A stretch of DNA of 40,516 bases from Acidimicrobiales bacterium (GCA_022449565.1 JAKUSA010000001.1:1-40516), one strand, 5' to 3'; numbered from the stretch's first letter, positions 18,466-29,917 are shown. Program-made: numbers and translations. The notes: generated from the sequence alone by a model not told the origin.

Positions 18466-19256
18466 GCCTGCTGGAGATCCGAGGCCTGCAGGTCACCTTT
18501 GGGGGCTTGGATGCCCTTTCCAGTCTTGATTTTCACGTCAACGACGGAGAGATCGTCAGTGTCATAGGCCCTAACGGTGCCGGGAAGACCACGTTCTTCA
18601 ACGCCATCTCAGGCATGGTCCCGCCCACCGAGGGTGAGATCCTCTTCGACGGGGAATCAGTGCTTGGCCTTGATCCCAACCAGATCACTGAGATGGGCAT
18701 TGCCCGGACGTTCCAGAACGTCCGCCTGTTCCCCAACATGACCGTGGTGGAAAACCTGATGGTCTCCCAGCACTGCCGGACCTCACAACTCTTTGTCGGC
18801 GCGCTTTTCCAGACCAAGGCCTTCAAGAAGGAGGAACGGGAAATCCGGGAACGAGCCGAGGAGATCTTGGCCTTCTTCGGCACCCGGCTCACCGGATATC
18901 GCCTGGACCAGCCGGCATTCGCACTCTCCTACGCCAACCGCCGGCGTCTAGAAATCGCTCGGGCCATGGCCACCCAGCCCCGCCTCCTCCTGCTGGACGA
19001 ACCGGTGGCCGGTATGAACCCCATGGAAACCGCCGAGTTGACCGGACTCATCGGCCGGTTGCGTGACGAATGGGGGTTCACCATCGTGTTCATCGAACAC
19101 GACATGAAGGTGGTGCGGGACGTCTCGGACCGGGTGGTGGTCCTCGACCATGGCGTTCCGATCGCCGAGGGTTCCTACGAATCGGTCTCCACCGACCCGG
19201 ACGTCATCGAGGCCTACCTGGGTCGTCCGCTGGAAAGTCGGAAGGATCGGCGATGA
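18462..19256 (+). CDS. livG: Branched-chain amino acid-type ABC transporter ATP-binding protein (LivG)
   Basis: GPNGAGKTTFFNAISG, ARTFQNVRLFPNMTVVENLMV, LLDEPVAGMNPMET. Confidence 0.92.
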   Translation: MSLLEIRGLQVTFGGLDALSSLDFHVNDGEIVSVIGPNGAGKTTFFNAISGMVPPTEGEILFDGESVLGLDPNQITEMGIARTFQNVRLFPNMTVVENLMVSQHCRTSQLFVGALFQTKAFKKEEREIRERAEEILAFFGTRLTGYRLDQPAFALSYANRRRLEIARAMATQPRLLLLDEPVAGMNPMETAELTGLIGRLRDEWGFTIVFIEHDMKVVRDVSDRVVVLDHGVPIAEGSYESVSTDPDVIEAYLGRPLESRKDRR

Positions 19257-19993
19257 CCTCCGGCGAAGCCTCCCCGCTGCTCGAGTTCCGACAGGTCAAC
19301 ACCCACTACGGGGCTGTTCACATCCTCAAAGACGTCGACCTGTCCATCTACCCCGGAGAGCTGGTCTGCCTGCTGGGTGGGAACGCCAGCGGCAAGACAA
19401 CGACGCTGAAGACCCTCCTAGGCATGGTCATTCCCACCTCCGGGGAGGTGCTCCTCAACGGTGAGGTGGTCAACGGCAAACCCACCAGCTTCCGGGTCGA
19501 AAATGGGGTGACGATGGTCCCCGAAAACCGACGGTTGTTCAAGCGGCTCAGCGTGAGGGAAAACCTTGAGTTGGGGGCGTACCTGCGCAACGACCGGGAT
19601 GGCATCGAGGCCGACATGGAGCGAGTATTCGGCCTGTTCCCCCGGGTGAAGGAGCGGATCGGCCAGAAGGCCGGCACCCTCTCGGGCGGAGAGCAGCAGA
19701 TGGTGGCCATTGGCCGGGCCTTGATGTCCCGGCCGACAGTCCTACTGATGGATGAGCCCTCCATGGGCCTAGCTCCCGCGTTGGTCCAGCAGAACTTCGA
19801 ACTGATCCAGCAGATCAATGACGACGGCATGACAGTGTTCATGGTGGAGCAGAACGCCAACATGGCCCTGTCCATCGCGGATCGGGGATGGGTTCTCCAG
19901 AGCGGGGCGGTGGTGCTCGACGACACCGCCGAGGCCCTGTTGGCCAACCCAGAGATGCGGGCCGCCTACCTCGGAGACGATCGGGCCGACTGA
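19253..19993 (+). CDS. livF: Branched-chain amino acid-type ABC transporter ATP-binding protein (LivF)
   Basis: LLGGNASGKTTTLKTLLG, LSGGEQQMVAIGRALM, LLMDEPSMGLAPALVQ. Confidence 0.92.
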   Translation: MTSGEASPLLEFRQVNTHYGAVHILKDVDLSIYPGELVCLLGGNASGKTTTLKTLLGMVIPTSGEVLLNGEVVNGKPTSFRVENGVTMVPENRRLFKRLSVRENLELGAYLRNDRDGIEADMERVFGLFPRVKERIGQKAGTLSGGEQQMVAIGRALMSRPTVLLMDEPSMGLAPALVQQNFELIQQINDDGMTVFMVEQNANMALSIADRGWVLQSGAVVLDDTAEALLANPEMRAAYLGDDRAD

Positions 19994-20009
19994 CTGGGGT
20001 ACAGCGCCC

Positions 20010-21203
20010 CTAGATCACGGACCGTTCCACGAACGGTTCGGCCCGCAGGATCCTGTCGTAGCCCAATTCGCGGAGGTCGAGAGTCTGGTATTCGCCGTAG
20101 GTGATGAGTTCGCTGATCGCCCTTCCCACTCCGGGGCTCTGCTGGAGGCCGTGGCCGCTGAACCCGTTGGCGAAGAGGAAGTTGGGAACTGGCCCGGCCG
20201 GTCCGACCACCGCGTTTTGGTCCAACGTGTTGTAGGCGTAGTGGCCGGCCCAGGTGTGGGTCACCCCGATCCTTTCGAAGGCCGGGATCCGGTGGACGAG
20301 AGCCGGCCAGACTTGCTCTTCCCACTCGTCGTGGCGGACCCGGAAGTCGTCTGGGTCGACCTCGAGGTCGGGGTCCGGGGGAACTCCAGTGAGGTAGTGG
20401 GGCGGATCGGTACGGACGTGCAGTCCGCACGGATCGATGGTTAACGGCAGCAGGCTCCCCCCGAGGCTTTCCCGACAATCGAAGGAGAACACCGACCGGA
20501 TCCGAGGTTCCACCGGGAGCTCCAGTCCCACCATCTCGGCGATCCACCGGGCCCGAGGGCCGGCGCAGTTGACCACCCACCCACAGTCCACCATCCTGCC
20601 TGAGGCCAACTCCACCCCGGCGACCCGGTTGCCGGCGTCGTTCAACGCCAGGTCAACGACCCGGTCGGTGGCATACTCGACGCCGTTGTGGCGGGCCCGG
20701 CCCTGGAAGCCCCGCATCAGGGAGTAGGCGTCCAAGGATCCCTCGTGGCGTAGGCCGAGGCTGCCCCCAGCTAGGTCGTCGACGAACAGATAGGGGAAGC
20801 GGGCGGTGAGTTCCGCTGGGTTGAGCAGCGCCACCTGGGCCCCACAGGCCACCTGTGTCTCGTGGTTCTCACGCATGGCCTCCATGCCCGACTCGGTGGC
20901 CAGGAACAGGTACCCGGTGTCCCGGAATCCCAGGTCAGGTGCCTCGTCGTCGACCTCGACGTGGGTGTGGAAGTCCGCCAGGAATTCGGTAGCGAACTGG
21001 GACAGCGCGATGTTGATCGGATTTGAGAACTGGTGGCGGATACTGGCCTCGGAAAGGGTGGTGGAGGCCCGCTGGTAGGTCGGGTCCGGCTCGACGACCA
21101 GCACTGTGCCGTCATAGTCGGGGTTCTCGGACAGCCAGTAGGCGACCGAACTGCCGATGACCGCCCCGCCGACGATCACCGTGTCCCAGGAGCCGGAGTT
21201 CAC
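20010..21203 (-). CDS. FAD-dependent oxidoreductase, DAO family (sarcosine/D-amino acid oxidase-like)
   Basis: TVIVGGAVIGSSVAYWLSEN; substrate-domain and C-terminal NGFSGHGLQQSPGVGRAISELI. Confidence 0.85.
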   Translation of the reverse strand: MNSGSWDTVIVGGAVIGSSVAYWLSENPDYDGTVLVVEPDPTYQRASTTLSEASIRHQFSNPINIALSQFATEFLADFHTHVEVDDEAPDLGFRDTGYLFLATESGMEAMRENHETQVACGAQVALLNPAELTARFPYLFVDDLAGGSLGLRHEGSLDAYSLMRGFQGRARHNGVEYATDRVVDLALNDAGNRVAGVELASGRMVDCGWVVNCAGPRARWIAEMVGLELPVEPRIRSVFSFDCRESLGGSLLPLTIDPCGLHVRTDPPHYLTGVPPDPDLEVDPDDFRVRHDEWEEQVWPALVHRIPAFERIGVTHTWAGHYAYNTLDQNAVVGPAGPVPNFLFANGFSGHGLQQSPGVGRAISELITYGEYQTLDLRELGYDRILRAEPFVERSVI

Positions 21204-22804
21204 CCCACGTAACCCTGGGTGCGGTCCCTCTCGGAGGCTTCCGGGTCCCGCTGGTCCGGGTCTCCGAACCCGCCGCCCCCGGGGAGTTCCAGGATCAGCC
21301 GTCGTCCGGCCGGAACCAGTTGCTTACCCTTGGCGTCGAAGGGCGTGCCGTCGTCGAGGTACACCCGTCCCGGAGCGCCGCTCCCTCCGCCCCGGCGGCC
21401 CCGCGCCGGGTTCTCGACGCGATCGAACATGCAACTGAACCCGAACTGGTACCCCTCGGCCGGGCCCAGTTCGATGATCTGGCCCAGTCCTCCCCTGAAC
21501 CGTCCCGCCCCCCCCGAGTCGGGCCGAAGTTCCTTGCGCCAGATGACGATCGGACCGACCTGTTCGGTGGCCTCGCTGGACATGGTCCGTACCCCGCTTG
21601 GGAAAGCAGTGGAGTTGAGCCCATCGAGGCTTGGGCGGGCCCCGGTGCCTCCGCTGTTGAACATGAGGATCTCCCGGGGAGGGAGGCCCGAGGCCGGGTC
21701 GGCGGCCCGAGCGCTGACGTGGAAGTTCCAGAGGGCACCGGCGCCTTCAGCTGGAATGACGTGGGGTAGGGCCTCGGCAATGGCCCCCAGGCATAGGTCG
21801 GTGACGAAATGACCTGTGACGTGCCGGACAGCTACCGGGTCGGGGTGTCGGGCGTTGAGGATGCACCCCTCGGGGGCACTGACCGTGAATGCGGCGAGCG
21901 AGGCGAAGTTGCTGGGCATCTCCGGGGCTAGCGCCACCAGCATGGCGTACGAGAAATAGGCGTGGGCGTAGACCAGCGGGACGTTCACCCCGTGGGCGCA
22001 GGTGGGTGAGGTACCAGCGAAGTCGGCGTGGGCGCCGTCGTCAGTGACGGTGAGGGTCACTGCCAGGGTGACCGCTTCGTTGTAGCCGTCGACCCGCATC
22101 TCGTTGGTGTAGGTGCCGGACGGCAGGGCCCTAAGCCGCTCCCGGGTGGCCTCGGCGGTTCGGCGGAACACGAAGTCGGCCAATCCGGTCAGGTCGTCGA
22201 GGTCGAACTCGTCGAGCATGTCTTCAAGGCGGCGGAGGCCGGTGTCGTTGCAGGCGGCCAATGAGTACAGGTCGCCGACGACCTGGTTGGCCTCCCGCAC
22301 GTTGTGGCGCACGATGTTGACAAGATCCACGTTGACCACGCCGCGTTCAACGAACTTCATGATCGGGACGAAGAGCCCCTCTTCGTAGACCTCGGTGGCG
22401 TCGGGGCCGAAGCCCCGGCCGCCGACGTCGACCACATGGGCGGTACAGCCGAAGTACCCGATGAGCCGGTCCCGGCGGAACACCGGGGTGACGACGGTGA
22501 AGTCGTGGAGGTGTCCGGTGCCCTTCCACGGGTCGTTGGTGATGTAGGCGTCACCTTCATAGATGCGGTGAGGTCCGATGTCCTCGATGAAGTTGGCCAC
22601 CGCGGCGGCCATGGTGTTCACGTGGCCCGGGGTGCCGGTGATCGCTTGAGCGATCATGCGCCCTTCGACGTCATAGACGCCGGCGGAAAGGTCCCCGGCC
22701 TCCCGGACGCTGGTACTGAACGCCGCGCGTACCAGGGCCAGGGCCTGTTCCTCGACGATCGAGATGAGACGGTTCCACATCACCTGGTTGCGGAGTTCGC
22801 TCAT
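21200..22804 (-). CDS. Hydantoinase B / N-methylhydantoinase B-type subunit
   Basis: ATG at 22804; MIAQAITGTPGHVNTM, NDPWKGTGHLHDFTVVTPVF, ELPGGGGFGDPDQRDPEA. Confidence 0.88.
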   Translation of the reverse strand: MSELRNQVMWNRLISIVEEQALALVRAAFSTSVREAGDLSAGVYDVEGRMIAQAITGTPGHVNTMAAAVANFIEDIGPHRIYEGDAYITNDPWKGTGHLHDFTVVTPVFRRDRLIGYFGCTAHVVDVGGRGFGPDATEVYEEGLFVPIMKFVERGVVNVDLVNIVRHNVREANQVVGDLYSLAACNDTGLRRLEDMLDEFDLDDLTGLADFVFRRTAEATRERLRALPSGTYTNEMRVDGYNEAVTLAVTLTVTDDGAHADFAGTSPTCAHGVNVPLVYAHAYFSYAMLVALAPEMPSNFASLAAFTVSAPEGCILNARHPDPVAVRHVTGHFVTDLCLGAIAEALPHVIPAEGAGALWNFHVSARAADPASGLPPREILMFNSGGTGARPSLDGLNSTAFPSGVRTMSSEATEQVGPIVIWRKELRPDSGGAGRFRGGLGQIIELGPAEGYQFGFSCMFDRVENPARGRRGGGSGAPGRVYLDDGTPFDAKGKQLVPAGRRLILELPGGGGFGDPDQRDPEASERDRTQGYVG

Positions 22805-24936
22805 CAGTCCGACTCCGCGTCCACCGGGTCGGCGTCCTGCCGGGTGATCAACAGGCACCCGTCAGCCTGCAGGACCGCCTGATCGGCACCGGTCAACCAT
22901 GTGGTGGTCTGGTCCTCGACGATCACCGCCGGGCCGATGACCCGGTCGCCCACGGCCAGCGTGGCCCGGTCCAGGACCGCGGCGTCAACGACCGCGCCGC
23001 TGACAGTGTCGTAGATCCTCCGGGTGCGGTCACCGACCACGTCGCGCCGTGGCTCCACCCGGGCGATGCGATCCACGGCCGGTCGGGGAGTGGCTACCCG
23101 GACCGACCATCCGATGGCCTCGACACCCAGCCCGTCGATGGCCCGTCCAAAGAACTCCTCGTAGGCCTTCTCGAACCGGTTGGCCAGTAGTTCGCCGCCG
23201 AGGTGGTCGAAATGCTCGTTGTCGAGACGGACCGGGATCTCCCAACCCTGGCCGGCATAACGCATAAATACACAGCGTTCGACCTCCAGAAGGGGAATCA
23301 GGTCGCCGGTTCCGCCGAGCGCCGAGCGGACGAATGCGGAGGCCTCGTCGGCTAAGTCCTCGAGGAGCAGGTTGGCAACGGTGTGGTCGAACGAGTCCAT
23401 GGCGACGTAGTGGCTGCGCAGCGCCTCGTAGGCGAACGGAGCACGGAGGAAACCGATGGCCGAGCCGACACCAGCTCCAGGGGGTACCAGCAACTCGTCG
23501 ACGCGGAGCTTCTCGCACAATCTCCCCGCATGGAGAGGTGCGCCGCCACCGAAGGCGATCATGGTGAACCTCGAGACGTCTTTGCCATTCTCCACGGCAT
23601 GAACCCGGGCGGCGTTGGCCATGTTCTCGTCGACCACTTCGGTAACTCCGACGGCCGCCGTTTCGACATCCATCTCGAGTGGGGTGGCGACATGGTCGGC
23701 CAGCGCTGTACGGGCCGCCTCCTTGACCAGGTCGATGCCTGGAGCGCCGAACGAATCGACGGAGAGGCGCCCGAGGATCAGATTGGCGTCGGTTACCGTG
23801 GGTCGGGTGCCGCCGAGGCCGTAGGCGGCCGGGCCAGGTTCGGAGCCGGCACTGAGGGGGCCGACCCTGATCTGGCCGAGCATGTCCACTCCGGCGATCG
23901 ATCCGCCGCCCGCGCCGATCTCGATCATCTCGATCACCGGGATGGAGATCGGCATGCCACTGCCCTTGTTGAATCGGTGGGTGCGGGCCACCTCGAAGGT
24001 CTTGGCTGTCCGGGGGGTCTGGTCCTCGACGAGGCAGATCTTTGCCGTCGTACCACCCATGTCGTAGGAGAGGACGGCGTCGAGGCCATGACGGGCTGCG
24101 ATGTCGGCGGCGAAGATCGCACCACCTGCCGGTCCGGACTCCACCAGGCGCACCGGGAACCGGGCCGCGGTGTCGACGTCGACCAGACCACCGCCTGAGT
24201 GCATGAGGTACACCGGGCAGGTGGCCCCGGCGGCGTGCAGCCGTTCCTCGAGGTTCCTGAGGTAGGACGCCATGAGGGGCTGTACGTAGGCGTTGGCGCA
24301 CACCGTGTTGAACCGTTCAAACTCCCGCATTTGCGGCGAGACCTCCGAGGAGATCGATACAGCCAGGTCAGGCATCCGCTCCAGTAACAGATCGCGGAAT
24401 CGGCGTTCGTGGTCGCCGTTGACGTAGGAGTGGATGAATCCGACGGCCACCGCCTGATAGCGGTGGCCGTCCGGGCGGTCGGCCAGGCGTTCGATAAGGG
24501 TCCGGGCCTCGTCGTCGTCGAATGGTCGCAGAACCCGACCATCGGCGCCGACCCGTTCTCCGAGAGTGTGGCGGTCCCGACGCTCGACGAGTGGCACGGG
24601 CAGGACGAGGTTCAGGTCGTACTGCTCGAACCGGCTTTCGGTCCGCATCTCGATTGTGTCCCGGAAGCCCTCGGTGGTTACCAGAGCGGTACGGGCTCCG
24701 GTCCTGCCGATCAGGGCGTTGGTAGCCAGCGTGGTCCCGTGGATGAACGTCTCGAGTCCCGACAGGTTGACCCCAGCCTCGGCCACCACGGTACGAACCC
24801 CGTCGAGGACGCTGTCCTCGGGTGCGTCGTAGGTGGTGAGGACCTTGGTCGAGAACATCCTCTCACCTGTCTCGAGCACCACGTCGGTGAACGTCCCCCC
24901 GACGTCGGCACCGATGCGCATGGTCCCGGAGGTCAT
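22804..24936 (-). CDS. Hydantoinase A / N-methylhydantoinase A-type subunit
   Basis: MRIGADVGGTFTDVVLE, HGTTLATNALIGRTGARTALVTTEGFRD, YDMGGTTAKICLVED; start at 24936 or 24921. Confidence 0.9.
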   Translation of the reverse strand: MTSGTMRIGADVGGTFTDVVLETGERMFSTKVLTTYDAPEDSVLDGVRTVVAEAGVNLSGLETFIHGTTLATNALIGRTGARTALVTTEGFRDTIEMRTESRFEQYDLNLVLPVPLVERRDRHTLGERVGADGRVLRPFDDDEARTLIERLADRPDGHRYQAVAVGFIHSYVNGDHERRFRDLLLERMPDLAVSISSEVSPQMREFERFNTVCANAYVQPLMASYLRNLEERLHAAGATCPVYLMHSGGGLVDVDTAARFPVRLVESGPAGGAIFAADIAARHGLDAVLSYDMGGTTAKICLVEDQTPRTAKTFEVARTHRFNKGSGMPISIPVIEMIEIGAGGGSIAGVDMLGQIRVGPLSAGSEPGPAAYGLGGTRPTVTDANLILGRLSVDSFGAPGIDLVKEAARTALADHVATPLEMDVETAAVGVTEVVDENMANAARVHAVENGKDVSRFTMIAFGGGAPLHAGRLCEKLRVDELLVPPGAGVGSAIGFLRAPFAYEALRSHYVAMDSFDHTVANLLLEDLADEASAFVRSALGGTGDLIPLLEVERCVFMRYAGQGWEIPVRLDNEHFDHLGGELLANRFEKAYEEFFGRAIDGLGVEAIGWSVRVATPRPAVDRIARVEPRRDVVGDRTRRIYDTVSGAVVDAAVLDRATLAVGDRVIGPAVIVEDQTTTWLTGADQAVLQADGCLLITRQDADPVDAESD

Positions 24937-24949
24937 CGAGTTCCGGCGG

Positions 24950-25771
24950 TCAGCTCTCGTCGTCGCCGAGCACGTCGGCGAGGGACGGGAAGCCACTGGG
25001 CGGCATGATGTCGACGGTGGCCGACCGCTGCTGGGACAGCATTCCGCCGTCCACCTTGAGCACGTCTCCGGTCATGTATCGGGCATCGTCGGAGGCCAGG
25101 AACAGCGCTGGGCCGGCCATATCGTCCGGATCGCCAGGCCGGCCGAGGGGGATGTTCTCCCCACGGAGTCGACGGGCCGCCTCGTCCATGCCTTCGGTGT
25201 CGATCGAGCCGGGCATGAGCGCGCAAACCCGTATGCCGTACGGGCCCAAGTCGAGGGCCATGGCCCGGGTGAGGGCCTCGATGCCACCCTTGGAGGCGTC
25301 GTAGGCGGAGAATGCGCGATGGGCCCGGGTGGCACCCCCAGAGGACATGTTGATGATCACCCCGTGTCCCTTGCCAGCCATGATTCGCGCTGCCCGATGA
25401 GAGCACAGGAAGTGGCCGGTGAGGTTGACGTCGATTATCCGACGCCACCACGCCTCATCGGCCTCGAAGAAGTGGAGCATCGGACCGACCAGTCCGGCGT
25501 TGTTGACCAGCACATCGACGGTTCCGAAGGCTTCGAGAGCGGCGTCAAACATGGCGTCGACCTGCGAGCGGTCCGAGACGTCGGCTACCGCGCCGATGGC
25601 CGTGCCGCCACTGTCGGCAATCCCGGCCACCACGACCTCGACCCGTTCGGGGTCAACGTCGTTGACGACCACACGGGCACCGGCCTCGGCGAACCTCTCG
25701 GCGATGGCCCGGCCTATTCCGTGGCCGGCTCCTGTTACCACGACGGCCTGGCCTTCGTGCTGCGGTCCCAT
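24950..25771 (-). CDS. Short-chain dehydrogenase/reductase
   Basis: VVVTGAGHGIGRAIAERFAEAGA, NNAGLVGP, YDASKGGIEAL. Confidence 0.9.
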   Translation of the reverse strand: MGPQHEGQAVVVTGAGHGIGRAIAERFAEAGARVVVNDVDPERVEVVVAGIADSGGTAIGAVADVSDRSQVDAMFDAALEAFGTVDVLVNNAGLVGPMLHFFEADEAWWRRIIDVNLTGHFLCSHRAARIMAGKGHGVIINMSSGGATRAHRAFSAYDASKGGIEALTRAMALDLGPYGIRVCALMPGSIDTEGMDEAARRLRGENIPLGRPGDPDDMAGPALFLASDDARYMTGDVLKVDGGMLSQQRSATVDIMPPSGFPSLADVLGDDES

Positions 25772-25858
25772 GGGAGCCTCCCGCTCGACGACGCGACTTT
25801 GGGATCTCAGGCTACCCGGGTGCCGTTCCGGGCCTTCGATGGGGTGGGGGTTCTCCGG

Positions 25859-27034
25859 TCAGTTGGCCACACTGAAGGGCAGCTCGGTGTGCCGGCGGAC
25901 GTAGTTCCCCGTTGCGTAGGCGCCGCCCGCTCCGTCGACCGTGAACTCCGGGCAGCGGCCTAGCAACTCCTCCAAGGCCACCCGCGCCTGGAGACGGGCC
26001 GCGGCGGCGCCGAGGCAGAAGTGGGTACCCGAGCCGAAGGTGAGCATCCGCTCGACCGGGCGGCCGACGTCGAGGCATTCGGAGTTCGCTCCGTACTCCC
26101 GCTCGTCACGGTTTGCCGAGCCGTAGCCGAGTAGTACCCGGGCCCCGGTCGGGATGGTTGTTCCACCGACGTCGACGTCCCGGGTAGTGGTACGGGCCAG
26201 GTTCTGGACAGGCGAAGTGAGGCGCAGGAGTTCCTCTACGGCGTTGGGGATGAGGCTGGGGTCGTCTAGGAGGCGACGTCGCTCCCCCCGGTGTTCGGTG
26301 AGGAGCACCGCCGAGCCGCCCAGCATCCCGGTGGTCGTGTCGTTGCCGCCGGCCACCATGGTGAAGGCGAAGCCGAGGATCCACATCACCGAGGCCTGTT
26401 CCTCCCCCAGGCCGACCAACTGCGAGACCATGTCGTCACCCGGGTCGGTCCGCCGCCGGCCGATCAGGTGGCTGAAGTAGCCGGCCAGATCAGCGATGGC
26501 GTCAAGACCGTCGGAGGTTCCGCCCTGGCCGGCACCGGCGACAATCCGCTCCGTCCAACCGTCGAAGCGGACACGGTCTGTGGCCGGCACCCCGAGGTAG
26601 TGGGCGACCACGAAGCTGGGAAGGGGCTTGAACAGATCGGCGATGATGTCGCCGCCCCCCGCCTCGACGACCCGGTCCAGGGCCGAGGTCACGAAGACCC
26701 GGACCTCATGCTCGAGGTCGGCCACCTGCCGTGGGGTGAACCCACGGCCAACGAGGCGTCGGAAGGCAGTGTGGTCGGGCGGGTCCAGGAAGACGATGGG
26801 GGTCACGTCGCCCAGGTCGGCGGCCGGCCCGTCGGGGTCAACGGTCAGCCCGGACGCCGAGGAAAACGTCGCCGGATCACGGGCCGCGGCAAACACGTCG
26901 GCGAATCGGGCCAGGAACCAGAAGTCACCATCACCGACATGGTGGACCGGGTCGCGGTCTCGTAGGTCCCGGTACATGGGAAACGGGTCCCGCCACGATT
27001 CACCGGACCGCAGTGAGAAGGCGACGTTCGTCAC
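25859..27034 (-). CDS. Cytochrome P450
   Basis: [26 protein letters not shown] heme motif; [14 protein letters not shown]-helix. Confidence 0.93.
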   Translation of the reverse strand: MTNVAFSLRSGESWRDPFPMYRDLRDRDPVHHVGDGDFWFLARFADVFAAARDPATFSSASGLTVDPDGPAADLGDVTPIVFLDPPDHTAFRRLVGRGFTPRQVADLEHEVRVFVTSALDRVVEAGGGDIIADLFKPLPSFVVAHYLGVPATDRVRFDGWTERIVAGAGQGGTSDGLDAIADLAGYFSHLIGRRRTDPGDDMVSQLVGLGEEQASVMWILGFAFTMVAGGNDTTTGMLGGSAVLLTEHRGERRRLLDDPSLIPNAVEELLRLTSPVQNLARTTTRDVDVGGTTIPTGARVLLGYGSANRDEREYGANSECLDVGRPVERMLTFGSGTHFCLGAAAARLQARVALEELLGRCPEFTVDGAGGAYATGNYVRRHTELPFSVAN

Positions 27035-27158
27035 GACGGGAGGCTACCGGTGGGACCAAAGCGTGTTCGCCCCAACGGCGCGGCCAGCGGGCAGAATCTC
27101 CGGTAGTGACGGGACTGGATCGGGCGACGGAGCCTCCGGGAGTGGGGCGGGGTGTCCT

Positions 27159-28811
27159 ATGACTGACTTCGACATCGTGATCGTGGGGGGCGGTTCGGCC
27201 GGCTGCGTCCTAGCCAACCGCCTGAGCGCCGATCCCTCGACCAGGGTCCTAGTTCTCGAAGCCGGTCGACCCGACCACCGGTGGGACTTTGTTATCCAGA
27301 TGCCGGCCGCGCTCTCGTTCGGGATCGGTAACCGGTTCTACGACTGGAAGTACGAGTCGGAGCCGGAACCGGGACTCGGTGGCCGGCGTATCGCTCACGC
27401 CCGAGGCAAGGTGCTAGGCGGGTCGTCGAGCATCAACGGGATGATCTTCCAGCGGGGCAACCCCATGGACTACGACCGTTGGGCGACCACACCGGGTTGT
27501 CGGAACTGGGACTACGCACACTGCCTCCCGTACTTCCGTCGGATGGAGACCTGTCTGGAGGGCGCTGACCAGTACCGAGGCGGTCACGGGCCGTTAGTGC
27601 TGGAACGAGGCCCTGCGGCCAGTCCCCTGTTCGAGGCGTTCTTCGAGGCCGTCCAACAGGCCGGGTATCACCTCACCGACGACCTGAACGGCTACCGCCA
27701 GGAGGGCTTCGCCGCTTTCGACCGGAACGTCCACCGAGGGCGTCGCCTCTCCGCGTCGGTGGCCTACCTCCATCCGGTGGCCCATCGACCCAACCTGGAG
27801 GTGCTCACCCGGGCCCAGGCCACCCGGATCCTGCTGGAGGGGAACCGGGCTGTCGGGGTCGAGTACCGACGGGGGCGCCGCCTCCACACCGTGACGGCCG
27901 GCCAGGTGATCTGCTGCGGCGGGGCGGTCAACACCCCACAACTCCTCCAAGTGTCGGGCATTGGCCCGGCCCGGGTACTGGAGGAAGCCGGGGTAAGAGC
28001 ACAACTGGACATCCCCGGAGTGGGGGAGAACCTCCAAGATCACCTTGAGGTCTACGTCCAGTACGCCTGCCGCCAGCCCGTGTCGGTGGCCCCCCACCTG
28101 GCGATGTGGCGCCGACCGTTGGTCTTCGCCCAGTGGCTGGCCCGACGGGGCCCCGGGGCAACCAACCACTTTGAGGCCGGGGGATTCGTCCGTAGCAACG
28201 ACGAGGTGTCCTGGCCGAACCTGATGTTCCACTTCCTGCCCATCGCCATCCGCTACGACGGGACGATGCCCACCCCGGGCCACGGCTACCAGTTCCACGT
28301 CGGGCCCACGTCCTCCAACAGTCGGGGATGGGTGCGGATCCGCTCCGCCGATCCCCTCCAGAAGCCGGCGATCCGGTTCAACTACCTATCTACTCCGGAG
28401 GACCGCCGGGAATGGCTTGAGGCCGTGTCGGTGGCGAGGAGGGTCATGGCCCAACCGGCGTTCGAGGAGTTCAACGCCGGCGAGTTATCTCCCGGCCCCG
28501 AGGTGGTCGACGAAGAGGCGGTCCTGGACTGGGTGCGACGCGACTCCGAGACGGCCCTCCATCCGTCCTGCACAGCCCGCATGGGCACCGACCACCTGGC
28601 TGTAGTGGACCCAACGACTCTAAACGTCCACGGTGTCCGGGGTCTTAGCGTGGTGGACGCTTCGGTGATGCCCAGGATCACCAACGGCAACATCTACGCG
28701 CCGGTGATGATGGTGGCCGAGCGGTCCGCCGACCTGATCATGGGCAATACTCCGCTCTCGCCCAGCCGGGTCCCGTTCCACCATCACGGCCAGGAGGACC
28801 AGTCGCCATGA
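27159..28811 (+). CDS. GMC-family FAD oxidoreductase (choline dehydrogenase-like)
   Basis: [72 protein letters not shown]. Confidence 0.9.
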   Translation: MTDFDIVIVGGGSAGCVLANRLSADPSTRVLVLEAGRPDHRWDFVIQMPAALSFGIGNRFYDWKYESEPEPGLGGRRIAHARGKVLGGSSSINGMIFQRGNPMDYDRWATTPGCRNWDYAHCLPYFRRMETCLEGADQYRGGHGPLVLERGPAASPLFEAFFEAVQQAGYHLTDDLNGYRQEGFAAFDRNVHRGRRLSASVAYLHPVAHRPNLEVLTRAQATRILLEGNRAVGVEYRRGRRLHTVTAGQVICCGGAVNTPQLLQVSGIGPARVLEEAGVRAQLDIPGVGENLQDHLEVYVQYACRQPVSVAPHLAMWRRPLVFAQWLARRGPGATNHFEAGGFVRSNDEVSWPNLMFHFLPIAIRYDGTMPTPGHGYQFHVGPTSSNSRGWVRIRSADPLQKPAIRFNYLSTPEDRREWLEAVSVARRVMAQPAFEEFNAGELSPGPEVVDEEAVLDWVRRDSETALHPSCTARMGTDHLAVVDPTTLNVHGVRGLSVVDASVMPRITNGNIYAPVMMVAERSADLIMGNTPLSPSRVPFHHHGQEDQSP

Positions 28812-29917
28812 CCTACCGGATCACCATGGGGGCCCGGGTCCGGAAGTCGCCGTTCTTCACAGCCACGGTGGCCCATGGGGTTACCCAGTTTTCGGCCTAC
28901 AACCACATGCTCATGCCCACCTCCTATGGCGACCCCGACGCTGAATACCAGGCGCTCACCCAGAGGGTGTCGATCTGGGATGTGGCCTGTGAACGCCAGG
29001 TCGAAGTGGTCGGACCCGACGCCCCGGCACTCGTCCAGTACCTGTCGGCCCGGGACATGGCCACCTGCCCTGTCGGTCGGGCTCGGTACACGCCGATCTG
29101 TGATCACGACGGGACCCTGATCAACGATCCGATCACCCTCCGTCTCTCCGGCGACCGGTTCTGGCTCTCCATTGCCGATGGGGACCTGGAGTTGTGGGCC
29201 CGGGCCGTGGCTGTCGAGCGGGGCCTGGACTGCGCGGTGTTCGAGCCCGACGTCTCTCCGTTGGCCGTCCAGGGCCCCCGGGCCGACGACACCATGGCTG
29301 ATCTGGTCGGCGAATGGGTACGCGACCTCTCGTTCTTCGCCTTCGTCGAGACCAACCTGAACGGAATCCCGTTGGTGGTCTGCCGGTCTGGGTGGAGCGG
29401 GCAGGGCGGCTTCGAGTTGTTCCTTACCGACGGTTCCCGGGGCGGGGAACTGTGGGACCGGGTGTGGGAGGCCGGTCTGGCCTACGGCATCCATCCGGGC
29501 ACCCCCAACCCCGCTGAACGGATCGAGAGCGGCCTGTTGTCCTACCGGTGCGATTGTGCCGGATCGGCGACACCATTGGAGTTGGGACTAGGACGGTTCC
29601 TGACCCTCGACCGAGATGATGAGTTCGTGGGCAAGGCGGCCCTGCTGGCTGAGCGAGAGAGTGGCCCGGCTCGCCGATTGGTGAAGGTGTCGCTATCCGG
29701 AGACCGCCTGGCTTCGCCCAGCGAGCACCCGTGGCCAGCTCGGGACGCCCACGGATCCCCGGTGGGCGAAGTGAGGGTGGCGGTGTGGTCACCCGCCCTG
29801 GCCTCCAACCTCGCCCTGGCCCTTGTGGAGGCCTCGGCGGCTGGTAGCGGGTTCACCGCCCTAACCCCGGACGGTGACGAACTGGTGGCCACGCACCTGT
29901 CTTTCTTCGGCGAGTAG
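28808..29917 (+). CDS. dmdA: GcvT-family aminomethyltransferase resembling DMSP demethylase DmdA
   Basis: DmdA-like strings [80 protein letters not shown]; resemblance judged from memory of SAR11 DmdA. Confidence 0.7.
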   Translation: MTYRITMGARVRKSPFFTATVAHGVTQFSAYNHMLMPTSYGDPDAEYQALTQRVSIWDVACERQVEVVGPDAPALVQYLSARDMATCPVGRARYTPICDHDGTLINDPITLRLSGDRFWLSIADGDLELWARAVAVERGLDCAVFEPDVSPLAVQGPRADDTMADLVGEWVRDLSFFAFVETNLNGIPLVVCRSGWSGQGGFELFLTDGSRGGELWDRVWEAGLAYGIHPGTPNPAERIESGLLSYRCDCAGSATPLELGLGRFLTLDRDDEFVGKAALLAERESGPARRLVKVSLSGDRLASPSEHPWPARDAHGSPVGEVRVAVWSPALASNLALALVEASAAGSGFTALTPDGDELVATHLSFFGE

